A DNA stretch of 64,000 nucleotides, from NCBI GenBank assembly GCA_024180945.1, contig JAKSGN010000005.1, positions 434,001 to 498,000 on the forward strand. The letters run 5' to 3'. The position numbers and the translations under genes were made by a program. Below, piece by piece: positions 9,834 through 21,734 of the stretch (position 1 is the first letter of the stretch; every line of letters begins with the position of its first letter). Origin of the DNA: Macrophomina tecta (Eukaryota > Ascomycota > Dothideomycetes > Botryosphaeriales > Botryosphaeriaceae). The notes under the pieces were generated by a model. That model saw only the letters and a program-made list of their open reading frames with translations, was not told the origin of the DNA and searched no databases.

Positions 9834-12675
9834 CTAAAGGAATTCCATGTTCAGGTACCTTTTGCAGATGAAGAAACATGTGATGCCGAAGAGGACCAGG
9901 CCGGCCGTGATGCCCCAGAACCACCAGAGCGACTCGGTTTCCTGTCCGGGCACGAGCACGTTCATGCCCCACATGCCCGTGATGATGTTCATTGGCAGGA
10001 CGATCGTTCCGAGCACTGTCAGCTTTCCGAGCACGTCGTTGGTCTGCTCCGCCCGCTCGTTCATCCGGATGTTGATCTGCGCAAGGTAGTTGCCATGCGC
10101 ACGTGAAAGGAGGCTGCTGAAGTTAGCCAATTCAACCAGCCGCCTTCCTCCTTGCACTCACCTCTCGTAGTGGCTCAGGTTGCCCGTCATCGTCACGATG
10201 TGGTCCTGGATATCGCCAAGGTAGAGTCCAATCTCAGTCTTCGGCGCCACTTCCCACTGCTCGTTGCATCTCTTGGCGAATCCCTTGATGACGTCCGCCT
10301 TGTTGCCCAGAAGTCTGTAGAGAGCCATGACCTTCTTTCTCGTCTCTCCAACTCTTCGCAGCATGTGCCCGCCAGAATCCGCTGTCGTGCCGTCTCCACT
10401 CTCCGACTGCTTCTCGTCACCAAAGTCGAACTTTGACCTAAAGTCGTTCTTGGACTTGCTGTCCTTGGCGTCGCCGGGGCTTGCCGAGTGCATGCGCAGA
10501 ATTGCATCGTCAATGTCGTCCACTTCATCCTCGATCCCTTGAATGAGCGGAGCGTAGACGTCGGTAATATCGTCGATGATGGCGTATGCGATCCAGTCAG
10601 AACTCAAAATCAAGTAGTCACGCAACTGTCGGATCCGGCGGCGGACGTTGGCCATGTGGGGCGTCATCGAAAAGTGAATCTGTCACGTCAGCTTCCGTCC
10701 GCGCTGTTCAACCGACAGCAAACTTACAGTAATCACTCCTTCTCTGAACGCTATACAATAGATGTTGACAGGCTGCAGATAATCCACGCTGTTCGTGTCC
10801 TGCTCAAAGGTGCGATAGTTAACAAAGTAATAGTTGTGGAACAGCTCCACCTTCTCGCGCGCTTCCTGCATCATCACATCCTCGTGAGTCAGCGGGTGGA
10901 TGCCGAAAGCCCTGGTGATGACCTTCATCTCAGCCTCTGTAGGATTCAGGATATCAAGCCAGAATACGGGCCGGGGCCCGTATCGTTTCTCCTTCTGTTT
11001 GGGTGTGCTCGACGGGGCTGGTGTTGCTTCTGCCGTCGTCTCACCCGAGGAACTGGCCTTGTGGTTGCTGATACGTGAGCCCTGCCTGGACATCTCAGCC
11101 CCTTCGGGAATGGGCGAAGCGAGCCTGCGGTCAGATCCGTTTGCATGGGCAGGTACAGCCTCCTCCTCATCCGAACTGTCGTCTGAGAGTACCGGAGGCT
11201 CTGGGATGAACAAGTCGCGGAAGGATTGCCCCTCTTGCAGAAGCTCGGAGAGTGTGTGGGCATGCAGGGTGCTCTGGAACTCCTCGTTGAAGTACGTGAA
11301 TCTAAATGGAGCATCGTCATCCTCCCTGTGCCACACCCTCTTGTGCGGACGAAGCCTGCCGTCGACGAGGAGCGGCTCGCTAATCTTGCGTGCCCGGATG
11401 CCCTCGATGGTGCGCTGTTCCTTCTCTTGCGCTGACCATTCTTCGAGGACGGAGATGTTAGGCCACGGCTTCTTTCTCCTTCTCCGTGTCCTTGTAGCAC
11501 CTTCAGTAGCGTGCGCATAATCATCGCGTCCAAGCTCGGACATCAAATCTTGCGGGAAGCAAACGTCTCGTTCGGCAGGGTGCCCATCGAGGCGGCTCGC
11601 GGTATCCTTTGGCGACGGGGGCGACGATCTTTGGTAGTCATGCTCTCCGGATCCGGAACCGTTGTCAATAGGAATGAGGGCATCGCGCGAAAGCGGACCA
11701 GGCTCGCGCTCCGAACCGCGGGTTGTTTGGCGATCGAGGTCGCCAGTGAGCATGACGTCGTCAAATCCCATGTCTGACTCCAGTCTCGGACTACCCGGCA
11801 CAGAAGGTGGGTTGTTGACATCATAATCATCCTGTTTCTGCTGGTTGGTCCCCGGCCGAGAGCCGATTCTCCGTCTCCTACTCGAATTTGACGATGCGCT
11901 GGATCGGCGACGGATGCGCTCGGCAAAGCGAATCCCAGGGGAAGCGAGGGACGACAAGCCGCCATAACCCCCAAAGCGCGGGCTCTCCCTCTTTATGGAC
12001 GTAGCGATCAGCGGCGTCCGATCGTCAGCGCTGTCTTCCTCGTCGTTGTCGACTCTCTCTGAGCGAGCTAGCTTGGACCGGGAACCATCCGAGCGCTTGG
12101 TGGTCGGAAACGGGTAGGCGGTCGAGGGGCGGTGGCTTGGCGAGGAGCGGTTGAAGGGCTGGCTGGAGCGAGGGCTGTAGAAGCCGGCCTGCATGATGCT
12201 GTGTCGACGGGTCTGGAGAGGGCCTTGGTCACTATACACATGCGTCAGCGGGCGCGGGCAGAAGGGCGCTGCAGGATCTGAGTCGCGTTGCATCGTACCG
12301 GTGATCGAGCAGCGCCTCGCTCTCGAGACTGGTGTTGCTGCCTTTGTTGCGCAGGCGATAGAAGCTACTGCTCACGACGTCCTCGGGCGTCACGTCGGCC
12401 AGGCTGGGGCGCTCGGGGCCCATGGCATCCGAGGGCACATCCGTCGGGTCCTCTGATGGAGGTGCGGCAAAGGACTGGCGTCTCCGCCGCTTCTTGCCGC
12501 CGCGGTGCTTCCGCTTCTTCGTCGAGGCAGTCTGGGAGCGGGACGGGTCCTGCTGGGGCTGGGAGGACGTGGGACGGGCCAGGACAGAGCTAATTGAAGG
12601 CTGGGCCGGCGCAGCGCTACCCTGAGGCGCCTTAGGAGCCGAGGAGGATTCGCCGGAACCGTCGCGCGACGCCAT
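9834..12675 (-). CDS. CorA-type magnesium transporter, ALR1/MNR2-like
   Basis: Four exons: 12675-12299, 12231-10728, 10679-10162 and 10116-9834 (or starting at 10113 if the second of two tandem CAG acceptors is used), giving 892-893 residues. The N-terminal ~500 residues are a Ser/Arg-rich cytosolic extension with a basic cluster (TKKRKHRGGKKRRRR). The conserved CorA domain begins near RPVFWLDILNPTEAEM and continues with IHPLTHEDVM and SMTPHMANVRRRIRQL (the first residue is joined across the intron). The C-terminus carries two membrane segments with the diagnostic GMN motif (MWGMNV, about residue 850) between them. This is the eukaryotic ALR1/MNR2 architecture: Mg2+ uptake at the plasma membrane (ALR1) or vacuolar release (MNR2). 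Sequence alone does not tell me which. All splice sites are GT-AG and the joined frame is continuous. Confidence 0.95.
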
Positions 12676-13488
12676 TGCGGAAGAGCGTCTGGAGTGCGGA
12701 GTGGCGGCGGCAGGCGGGTGGTGACGGATCAGTCGATGGCGCGGTGACGCAGCACGCGGGGAAGGAGGAGTTGAGGATAAGGGATGGTATGTTGAGGATC
12801 AGGGTGCGCAGGGTGGTGGAGGGAGAGATGCAGGTCAGCGCAGCCAGCAAGCGAACCCCGGTCAGGCTTGACGTAGTTCCAATCGGCTGCGCGCTGGCCC
12901 GGGCCACTGACTGATCGTCGTGATTGGCACTCCAGACCCAGCCCCCGGACGGAAGCTGTCGGTTCGAGTGATCGAGTCGCGGGCGGACGATGCAGAATTT
13001 TCTCGCGCGACAAAGAGTCGCTCGAAGCTGCGCTTTCTTTCAGCCGGGCCAAGCTGCTGGTTTTCTGCTCGCGTGCCCCGCTACCGCTTTGGTTTCGATG
13101 ATGCACCCGGTGGTGAACGCCTTCTGGCGTCTAGCTGCAACAGTGTCAAGCCGGCTTCTCAGAATCCAGGCAAGATTTGCACCACCCGCTGTGGATTCGC
13201 TGACATGAGGCCCGAGTGTTGCGTCGTGCGGAGGAACAACGTCATGGCGCCGGCTGTCCAGTCTAGCATTCCTCTACTGTTGGTCTCGATTTCTCCTATC
13301 TATTTCTCTGAGGTCTAACTCGAGTTCGGCATGCCGTAGGGTACATGCGCGAGTGCCGTCCATCGCCGTCTGCTGGGGTTCGATGCAAATCGGCTCCGCG
13401 CCGCGTTGAGTCGCGGCCAAGCTGCCTGATAGAGGCTGGGGAGCCGAGAAAATTTATTTCGGCGGACCCTCCAAAAACCTGCACAATT
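12676..13488. other. Intergenic spacer between two minus-strand genes
   Basis: Upstream of the CorA-type gene and downstream of the Sfk1-like gene. Overlapping open frames occur on both strands but none shows motifs or an intron structure I can support. Confidence 0.5.
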
Positions 13489-14524
13489 TTACGTCGAGAA
13501 CTGGACCGATTCCTGGAGCAGTGGCGCCCTTTCTTGGGTGTTTCCCTCGTCAATCGGGACGCTGCCGAAAAGGTGAGCTGACGACGCATTGAAGCGGGGG
13601 AGAAGACATACGCCACAAACCCAGTGAATGCCAGCATGTAGAAGCAGCCGAGAAAGGCGAGGATCCACTCGAAGATGCCGGCAATCCGCATGTGGCCGGT
13701 ATACATGAGGCCGACAAAAGCCAGGCCCATCACAACCTCGAGGAAGACGACGAACGCGCTGAATGCGCAGCTGACAGAGACATTAGCAGGGCCAGCGAGG
13801 ATTTGTTGGCCGCATCTGACGTACTAGAATCTCAACTGCCGGAACTTGGAGGGCTTCACGGTCTGGTCATAGTAGACTATCGTCGTGCTCAGAGCTGAAA
13901 TACCCAGGCCTGAAAAGCACACCAGTAGCAGAATGTGATGTTCTTGGTGAAAGCGAAAAGTGTCCATGACGGCCAGCAGGATGAGCCCCAGCCCGGCAAC
14001 GACACCGGATATCATGGCCAGGACGGAAATGTACTTCTTGTGCCTGAGATCATCGATTCCGTACATGCGGTGGTCTGAGGAGCGCTGTCAGCAAATGTTG
14101 CCAAGTCATGCAGCGCTGTATTTGGGTAGCAGTGTGGCCGCGCCGTTGAGAGGTGTCTCGAGTCTGGCTGAGTGCAGGCAGCGTGAATACACATGGATGA
14201 AGACCTCACCATAGCGCGCAAAATGTACAGAGCACACGGTGCCAATGAAAGCGAAGGCAGTGATGGTGGCGCCAATCAGGAAGAAAGGCTTCAGCATGAA
14301 GGCAGCGATATCCGAGATGAAGCTAACAGCACCGAATCAGAGGGCCATCATCACGAGTAGCGCACCGGCGAGACATACGCGATATCCGGATTCGACTGGC
14401 CTGGATACTTGGGCGTGCCTCTGGCGACCCAAGTGATCAACAACACAAAGAGCGTGATGAACCAGGCAACACCGGAGATGAGAGGCAGGAGCCAAAGACG
14501 GTGCAAGGGGAACGCGACCGCCAT
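13489..14524 (-). CDS. Frag1/DRAM/Sfk1-family membrane protein
   Basis: Five exons (14524-14379, 14322-14210, 14074-13825, 13770-13612, 13561-13489) encode 246 residues. The start is MAVAFPLHRLWLLPLISG, giving a first membrane segment immediately, followed by a conserved loop (TPKYPGQSNPDIAFISDI), and then segments such as FFLIGATITAFAFIG, ISGVVAGLGLILLAVM, HHILLLVCFSGLGISAL and the pair FVVFLEVVMGLAFVGLMY / WILAFLGCFYMLAFTGF. This is the six-segment architecture of the Frag1/DRAM/Sfk1 family; yeast Sfk1 acts at the plasma membrane with the phosphatidylinositol 4-kinase Stt4 and in lipid asymmetry. The last intron (13562-13611, 50 nt, GTATGT..GGCAG) is inferred; without it the frame runs on into an arginine-rich tail that does not look like the family. 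With it the tail ends ERAPLLQESVQFST. Confidence 0.88.
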
Positions 14525-15386
14525 GCTGAAAGCACGGAGGAGCAGCGACGACGTGCTGCTGCTGAGAGGAGCGAGAGGGCGGGGAGAGACTGGCGAAGGG
14601 GGGAGCGGGTGGTACAGTGCTTAAAAGAGCCCCATGCTCACTCGCGAGAACGAGGCTCAAGGGTCAGATGGTCGTTGGCAGCCGATCGATTGCCGATGCA
14701 AGCGCCCTAATTGTGCGATGGTCACGGTGCATACACCGCCAGATGGCAGGATCGCAGCACAGCAAGAATAAACTATCCGCATACGTTGTTGCAACTCTTG
14801 CACGGCAGAGCAGTGGGGACACGGCTGGATGTATCTTCAGGTGAAGCGCCAAAAAAGAAGCTCATGGTGCGCACGACCCGGGGGGGGGGGGGCTCGATGA
14901 CGCAATGCTGCGCCGGAAGACAGGGATTTCCGCGCAGCAGCCGACCTTGAACCCCTCATCCCAAACGGCCATCACCAAGCTATCAGTCTCGCCGATGGGC
15001 TTCCCGGCGGGATACGCCCCCAGCGTCCGCGCCATCTCACCGTGTCCCGTCTGTCTTACGAAATGCCTCCCGCTTACAATCTTCTCGAAGGTGAAAGCCG
15101 GACGAATTCCGAAAGTTCCGGCCTCTCCCCTGAAGATTGGTAATCCACGATGGCATAATTAGCAGAAGAACACAGCTATTAAACTCCGCGCTCCGATACA
15201 AAATTGCCATAGCGTCAAAGCACCCGTGAAGAATATATTATACTTCATCGATATATTCTGAAGCCTACTCAACTGCAAAGACGCGAAGAACGCCAGACAC
15301 CGACATCAACACCACAGCGGTGAAAAAAAAAAAAACAAGAAACACAAGAAAACGAACTCACAGCAACGCTGGCTCTCAAACGCGCC
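14525..15386. promoter_or_regulatory. Divergent intergenic region (Sfk1-like / FrnE-like)
   Basis: 862 bp between two divergent genes, so it should hold both promoters. It contains a G13 run at 14880-14892 and an A-rich stretch just before the FrnE-like start. No gene or defined binding site is supported. Confidence 0.5.
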
Positions 15387-16099
15387 ATGACACACTTCAA
15401 GATCGACATCATCTCCGACACCGTCTGCCCGTACGTCCCCGCTCCCCTTCCACCCAGCCGAATCCAACTAACAGCTCCCCTCCGATCAACAGCTGGTGCT
15501 ACGTCGGCCACAAGCGCCTCACCCGCGCCATCACCCAGCACCAACAAACCCATCCCAACGACACCTTCACCACGACCTGGCACCCCTTCTACCTCGACCC
15601 CACCGCGCCCACCCCTGGCGAAGACAAGCAGGCGCGCTACGAGCGGCGCTTCGGCGCCTCGCGCATGGCCATGATGAACCAGCGGCTCGCGCAGCTCGGC
15701 CGCCAAGAGGGCATCGCCTTCAAGTTCGGCGGGAAGACCGGCAACACGCGGGACTCGCACCGGCTGGTGGCGCTGGGGGGCGCCAAGGGGCCGGGCATGC
15801 AGACGCGGGTGGTGGAGGAGCTGTTCCGCGCGTACTTTGAGAACGAGCAGGACATCACGGACGCGAATGTGTTGCGCGAGGCGGCGGTGCGGGCCGGGCT
15901 GGAGGAGGGAGAGGTGAAGGCGTGGCTGGAGGGCGGCAAGGGCGGGAAGGAGGTGGACCGCGAGGTGCAGGAGGCGCAGGCGCGGTTTGTGAGCGGCGTG
16001 CCGCATTTTACCATCAATGGGAAGTGGGAGATTGGTGGGGCGGAGGACGCCGAGAGCTTTTTGGAGGTGTTTGAAGAGGTGAAGAGGGCGGAGAGGTAG
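15387..16099 (+). CDS. FrnE-like DsbA-family thioredoxin-fold oxidoreductase
   Basis: Two exons, 15387-15430 and 15493-16099, encode 216 residues. The protein starts MTHFKIDIISDTVCPWCYVG; the CPWC active-site-like motif at residues 14-17 is created by the splice (TGC CC joined to C TGG TGC). Downstream are TWHPFYLDP, the KFGGKTGNTRDSHRL segment typical of the family, and the cis-proline region SGVPHFTING. The family (DSBA-like / 2-hydroxychromene-2-carboxylate isomerase-related, FrnE type) comprises cytosolic thiol oxidoreductases; the physiological substrate in fungi is not known to me. No signal peptide is seen. A 302-residue minus-strand open frame across the same interval is a GC-rich shadow. 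Confidence 0.93.
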
Positions 16100-16285
16100 A
16101 GGTGCGGGTGCTAGGTAAGGAGTTTTGAGGGAAATGGAGGTGTGGACACAGGTGATAGGACGGTAGTCGAATTTCATGAATGAAAAAGGTATATTCGTTG
16201 AATCTTTGGTCTCCCCGAAAAGTCATTAAAGTTCGTGAGAAGCCTGATGGCTCCAGTCTCCATCCTCCTCTGTTCCTTCTGGACC

Positions 16286-16620
16286 TTACGCGACAGTCTT
16301 TTCCTGCTCCTTCAGCAGGCCCCTCTGCCTCAGCCCATCCACCCTTTTCCGCTCTTTCGCCTCGTCGCGCTTCAACTTGATCTGCCACCATGACCAGAAC
16401 AGAAGCATGCCTATGAAATAGGACACTGGTCAGCCTATCAACTTCCGGTCACCGAGCAATCCTGGGAACGAGACGTACCCAAGAGCATAGCACCGATCCC
16501 GCCGAACATTACCCCGATTTCATGGCCGGTCGAAGGAGCGGGAACGTAGCCAATTCCCTCCGCGCCACCTCCGCCGCCGCCGGCGCGCTTGAATAGTTGG
16601 CCAAGGTTGCGCACGTCCAT
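16286..16620 (-). CDS. Small single-pass membrane protein, 88 residues, unknown function
   Basis: Two exons, 16620-16479 and 16410-16286, joined in phase 1 by a GTACGT..CATAG intron. The N-terminus is MDVRNLGQLFKRA followed by a glycine run, then one hydrophobic helix (VMFGGIGAMLLGMLLFWSWW) built across the splice junction, and a strongly charged C-terminal helix (KLKRDEAKERKR) ending LKEQEKTVA. The orientation rule (positive residues after the helix) suggests a cytosolic or matrix C-terminus. The continuous helix across the junction, phase match and helix-charge organisation argue that this is a real gene too short for simple open-frame detection. I do not recognise a named family. Confidence 0.7.
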
Positions 16621-18014
16621 GTTGGCGGTGTTCAGTTGTATTTGATGTCTTTCCCGGGGACTCCTGCTTCAGTCCTTGGACAGGTGGAGTAAGAACAAAT
16701 CGGCTCGGCGAGCCGTCCGTCCAGGAGAGGTAGGGTCTGAAGAAGGAGGCACTCGTACGGACAGATCAATGTAATGGCTCGGTTATTTTGACCATCACAA
16801 GACTCGAAGCTCGATGTGCGAGGTCAGGGCGAAGGCTCTCGAAGAAGGGAGAAGAAGAGACCGTTTCGAAACAAGCTCCCTTGGAGCGGGCCCGGCGCCC
16901 GTCTTGTACCCGCCTGCACGCCCCATGGGGACCCCGCCGTCATCGGGGCTCATCAATACCCACCCACTGCACACAGCCAGCAAGCAAGCAAGCCCGCTAC
17001 GGCGCAAAGACTTGGCTGACGTGGGTGCGATTGGGTCGAAATCGGCGGACAAGACTCCAACGAGCGTCCGTCAATGGGGTAAGGCAAGGCTTGTCACGGG
17101 TGTCATCAGGCGATTGACTTGCGCGTAGTCTCTCGGCGGGAGGCTCGGCGGAGGTCTCGGCGCTGGGCAAAGGGTCGCGCGGAGGAGGGATGGGAGCGGA
17201 GAGTTATGCGGCGGCGCGCCTTGGCTGAGTCCTCTTTTTCCCCACCCATGCGCGCACACCCGTAGGATTCAGTTGCAACCGGCAGAGTACATAAGGGATG
17301 CTCTCGGCGCGGGGACGAGGCTCCTGCTGTGCCGCCGGGCTGACGCTAGTCTTGCGTCGCAGCGGGGGGAAGTGGTCTTATTTCCACTGCAGGAAGCCCT
17401 CCCCTTGTGGTTTGATCGCTGCCTTGCCGCTGTCCCTCGACCTGGTCTTCGCGCCCTCAGGCTGCGGGGCCTGGATGTTGCTTAGCCGAGTGCTTGGTGA
17501 CGCGCTGCACACTAATGAGACGTCTCACGAAGCCTCAAGAAAACAACTTCGAAGCTGCCGCATGCCGATCGGATAGCGCACCATGAAGCTTGCGAAATGG
17601 CATTTGGGTCAGCTTACAAACTGTGCCGCATACCCATGAAAGCGGGATCCGAAGACGAGGCCGAGTCACGAGCGAAAGATAAGCGGTTTCGTGTCGCTGC
17701 TATCGTTGCTGATGAAGCTCAAAGACATGACCGGGGAGGGACGGAGGACGGCGGTGGGCGTGGTGCGGATGGAAGAATTCCGCGCTTGTGCGGCTGACAA
17801 ACACGGGCCGCGAGGCTGTCGGAGGCTCTTGCGGCGAGAAAGACGCAATCATCCGACAGCTTTGCATCACATCGGCAGCTCAAAAACATAGAGTGCTGGA
17901 TTTGCCTTCCAGGAAAGCATCTATATAGGCTTCCTTCGCGGGACAGCTCTGAACCGGGATCTTGTGAACTATATTCTCGGTCTAAAGGCACGCTGAATTT
18001 GCCGCTAGCAAGCC
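16621..18014. promoter_or_regulatory. Divergent intergenic region, 1.4 kb
   Basis: Lies between the small membrane protein (minus) and the DOPA-dioxygenase-like gene (plus), so both promoters are presumably here. Overlapping short open frames lack motifs. Nothing more specific is visible. Confidence 0.45.
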
Positions 18015-18890
18015 ATGTCGGACCCTAGTCTTTACACCTACCCATCTCCTCTTGAAGGCTGGGAAAACCTTCCTCCCTTGCCAGAGTAAGTTCAAAATCT
18101 TGGGTTTCCTTGTCATTGGGCTCCAGTGTACCAAATTCTTCCTATTGCTTCTCATTCACCGTGTCATCAGCGGTTGGTAACCCCGCGCGAGTGGGCGTTA
18201 CCCGGCAACGTATTTGCATCCTGCCAATCAATCTGTGTAACCTTAGTGCGCACCTATCCAGTGTACAGGACCAAAGGAGAAAGGGAAAAAAAAAAAAAGA
18301 AAAGAAAAGAAAACAACCGCGCTAACACCTCTCCCAGCGAGCGCGCCGCCGACGGCAAATCCTACGTCAACCCCCCGGCCGAGAAGAAATCCTCAGCCTA
18401 CACCGCCTTCCCCGCGCCCATCACGAACGGCATCCGCGGCGGCTTCGACGTGCACATCTACTTCCTCCAGTCCGACCCGTCGCAAGTGCAATACGCCACC
18501 GAGCTCTGGGAACGCATCCGGCGAGAGTGTACGTGCCTCCTTCGATTCGCACATCTCCCCGCCTTTCCCCCGCCACTGACTGTATGCATAGTTCCCGAAC
18601 TGCGCATCTACCGCCTCTGGGACCGGCCCATCGGCCCGCACTACACGGCCATGTTCGAGGTCAACCTGTTCACGCCCGAGCAGTTCGGCGCCTTCATCCC
18701 GTGGCTGGTCATCTGGCGCGGGCCCTTGTCGGCGCTGGTGCATCCAAACACGGGGAGGGATGTGCGGGATCATTCGCAGCTGGCGGGCTGGCTGGGGCAG
18801 CCGTTGCCGATCAACCTGGGCCCGTTGAGGAAGTCGGAGGAGGCGGAGGCGGAGAGGAAGAAGAAGACGAACGGGGATGCGAAGGTGTGA
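18015..18890 (+). CDS. DOPA 4,5-dioxygenase-like (aromatic ring-cleavage) protein
   Basis: Three exons, 18015-18085, 18338-18528 and 18592-18890, encode 186 residues. Exon 1 gives MSDPSLYTYPSPLEGWENLP; exon 2 contains GGFDVHIYFLQ, with the HxY-type histidine of the family; exon 3 contains RIYRLWDRPIGPH, MFEVNLFTPEQFGAFIPWL and the histidine-bearing ALVHPNTGRDVRDHSQLAGWLG. These are the conserved blocks of the DOPA_dioxygenase family, which extradiol-cleaves catechols such as L-DOPA (betalain-type chemistry in basidiomycetes); the substrate in this ascomycete is unknown. The first intron is long (252 nt) and has an A-rich tract before the acceptor; an additional micro-exon in it cannot be excluded. 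A CTAAC branch site precedes the CCCAG acceptor. Confidence 0.9.
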
Positions 18891-19313
18891 GGAAGGAGTT
18901 TGTTCGAGATGAAGCAGCAGGATGGGAGAGGTTGAAGAAAGAAAAGACGGAAAGAGTGAGTGGCCATGGCGCATTTGGGGGAAAGATGTTTTTATGAGGT
19001 TGAGAAGATGGTCGAATCTCTGGATAACCTCTTTTATGTTTAGTGTACCAGGAATAAGCTAGCAATCTATTTTTCATTCGAATGGGCCGGACTAGGTGAG
19101 TGGTCCTACCCGAAGCAACCCCCGCTCTTTTCTTTTTCCGCATCAAAAAGAGAGAGGATGGATGGGGGGTAAGCTCCAGATATTGCGTGGGGTAGAATAA
19201 GAGTAGTGGTTCAGACCAATCTATGCGAAGCTTGATCCTCAAGCTCCAGTGCTTTTAACACTTCGGGTGCAGTATTCCGGTTTGCTCTCTTTTTTGCCTA
19301 CCGGAAATTCTAA
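18891..19313. other. Convergent intergenic region
   Basis: Joint 3' flank of two convergent genes. No gene or repeat is supported. Confidence 0.5.
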
Positions 19314-21734
19314 TCACGCATCTTTCATCATGACATCCTCTCCCTCCCTAGTCTCTGTCTTTGGCTCTTCCCGTGGACGGGCCATCCATCCGAACAATGC
19401 CCACATACCTCTCATAGCCTCAACACGATCTTCCCGGCTGAAGAAATCGTACCAACGTGACCTACGAAGGACGGGACGGCACCAGTTCTCATCAGCAGGT
19501 AGCGGCGACGGTAATTCGCCAGTCTCAATCCAAGCCATATATCCTGGATGAACATGAAGATGAAGCAGAGCCAGATGCGTATTCACCGAAGAAACAGTAA
19601 AGACCTGGTCTCGGGTTAGTATGGAGAACGGCAGACTTAAAAAGGTCGCGATATGAAATTAGGAATCTCACATCATCCCACTCCGAACTCCTGTCTTTAC
19701 CAATCGCCTCATACTCAACCTTGGGATCCCAGTAGCCGGCACCAGGCCTAAGTTCCGCCCATATCTCAGCTGCGCTCTTCTTCGCCGGCCTCCTACTACT
19801 ACGAATAGGCTTATCGTCCTTCTCAAGCTTAGGCGTAGGACCATCGTCATCGCCACGAGCTTCACCAACTTCGCCACCTTTACCACCTCCCCACCTTGGC
19901 ACGGTGGTCCACCACTTGCCTTCACCGGGCTTCAACTCGGTACGCCCTTCGCGCGCCCTCTCCTGGGCAATGAACAGCAAAGAGCCAATCTCACGCATAA
20001 CGTCGAGTAGGGCCTCATGCTGGCCGTCACTTCCGGCCTCGCCGTCTTTTCCGCCGAAATCAGCGTAATCGGCGACGCGCATCCCCGCCGCTGGGCCATG
20101 GAGAAATCCTTGGCGCGCCTTCATGCGATCAGCACTGCTGCGCCAAACAGCGGCACTGACTCGCACGGGAAGCCGCAGGTTCTGGATCTGTAGCGCCGGC
20201 GGCCGTCGGTGTGGCGAAATGTTCATGCCGAAACACCAAGCAATTGGCTCGACGAAGGAGCGGACCGTGTCGACGCGGTAGCTCTCGGGCATGCCGCTCC
20301 CAGTGCCGATACGAAGACCCTTGTAGGTGCCGGCAGGCTTGTGAGCACAGTTCTCAGCAGATTTATTGCCGTTTGGAACGCTAGGGGGCGTGGCAATGCC
20401 CAGTTTTGCTGCCGTAGGAGCAGGGCGTTGGACCAGATTGATGGGAGGCGATTGGTCAGGTGTAGAGCCAGGCTCTGTTTCGGCGGCAGAAAATGGCGCT
20501 GTTTTGGCCTTTTTACGGGCCAGAGACTCGTCTATATGGGTAGCCTCAAGCTTAGCTGCTTCCTCGGATTCCACTGCACTTGAGTTTGCATGCTGGGTAG
20601 GCTCGGACCCAGTGGCATTCTCCGTGTGAGTGGAGCCCGCCTCAGCCTTGGGAGGGATGTATTCATCCAGGCTCGTATCCCAGTAGTAGGCCATGTTGTC
20701 AAGGCCCTCCCAGAACTTGCGGTAGTGTGCAAGACGCGGTGGTTTCTTCTCCTTGCTCTGTGGAGTACGCGTAAGAGCGGAGAAGGCCTCATGGTTGTCG
20801 AATAGCAGCTCCTTCAGACGGAGGGCAAAGTCATCACGGCCCGGGTAAGGCCTGCCATTGCTCAGGAGGCGCTTTGGGCCCTCATCTTGCTGAGGTGTGG
20901 GCTGAGCCGGATTGCCATCGGGAGGCAGTTCCGTCCACTCGCTCGGGGGGAAATACGAATCCACACCGGGCAAGACGGACAGCAGCTCTTCAAGGCAGCG
21001 CTCAGGCTCGATGGAAACATTGAGGCCGAGGAAGTGGTCGACGGTGATATCAGAGGGCTTCTTGATCCGTGCGAATTCCTGCAACAGCACAGGAGGATCG
21101 GCGTCCTTGGACCATGCCGCGGGCCTGCGCTCGGGGGGCTGAAAGTTTGGAAACTTGACAGGCGTGGGCAGCTCGGGCGGGGCGCGCTCCTGGGTCGAAT
21201 CGTGACGGCCGGCAAGGAGAGAGCCTAGTTCGCGTTACCACTACCAAGCTTCGCAGACACCGGGCCCGAAAGGGAAATGGACGAGGGCATCACGTGTGGT
21301 GGGTGAAGCAGAGTGAGACAGAAAAGGCCGAGTTAGAATTGGAAAATGGACGGCTGTGAGTGGCTGGGCAGCGCCGAAAAGGCGTCGCCTTGAAACCGCG
21401 AGAGGTCTCAACGGCGCCGTTGGCGAGTCAGAAACGGGAGAGGGCAGAAGAGACCGCGCGGGCGGGGAGGGGTGGCGGCATAGGGCTCGAACGGGGCGGG
21501 CGGGTGTCAGAGGGGGCGTTTGGTGGCGAGGAGGAGGATGGAAAGTAGTCGCAAGAGTGCGGCCGGACGGCTGAGGGAGCGGCGGGCGGAGTGGCGCCTG
21601 GGGCCGCAGACGACGGCGGACGACGACGGCACGCGGCCAACCAGGCGGCGCACAAGCTCGCGCGGCGGTGGAATCGGCGTCGCAGGGAGCAAAAGAAAGC
21701 AGGGGCACTTACTGCTTCCGCCAAAGGCATACAT
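19314..21734 (-). CDS. Protein of unknown function, 621 residues
   Basis: Three exons: 21734-21713 (only MYAFGGS plus one base), 21224-19672 and 19604-19314. The second intron (67 nt) has a textbook branch site (ATACTAAC) and CAG acceptor; its removal joins EWDD to VFTVSSVNTHLAL. The first intron is long (488 nt) and was chosen because the exon 2 frame lacks an upstream ATG, and ATG TAT GCC at 21734 supplies a phase-1 donor that matches. The body has disordered Pro/Glu-rich linkers around blocks that look folded: KFWEGLDNMAYYWDTSLDEY, GLRIGTGSGMPESYRVDTV, IAWCFGMNISPHRRPPAL, and a C-terminal block ENWCRPVLRRSRWYDFFSRE. An internal basic segment (RRPAKKSAAEIWAEL) resembles a nuclear signal. 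I do not recognise the family and assign no function. Confidence 0.75.

Noticed and set aside
15269..16177. 302-codon minus-strand frame opposite the FrnE-like gene
   Set aside because: Leu/Pro/Arg-rich composition artefact; the plus-strand gene is well supported.
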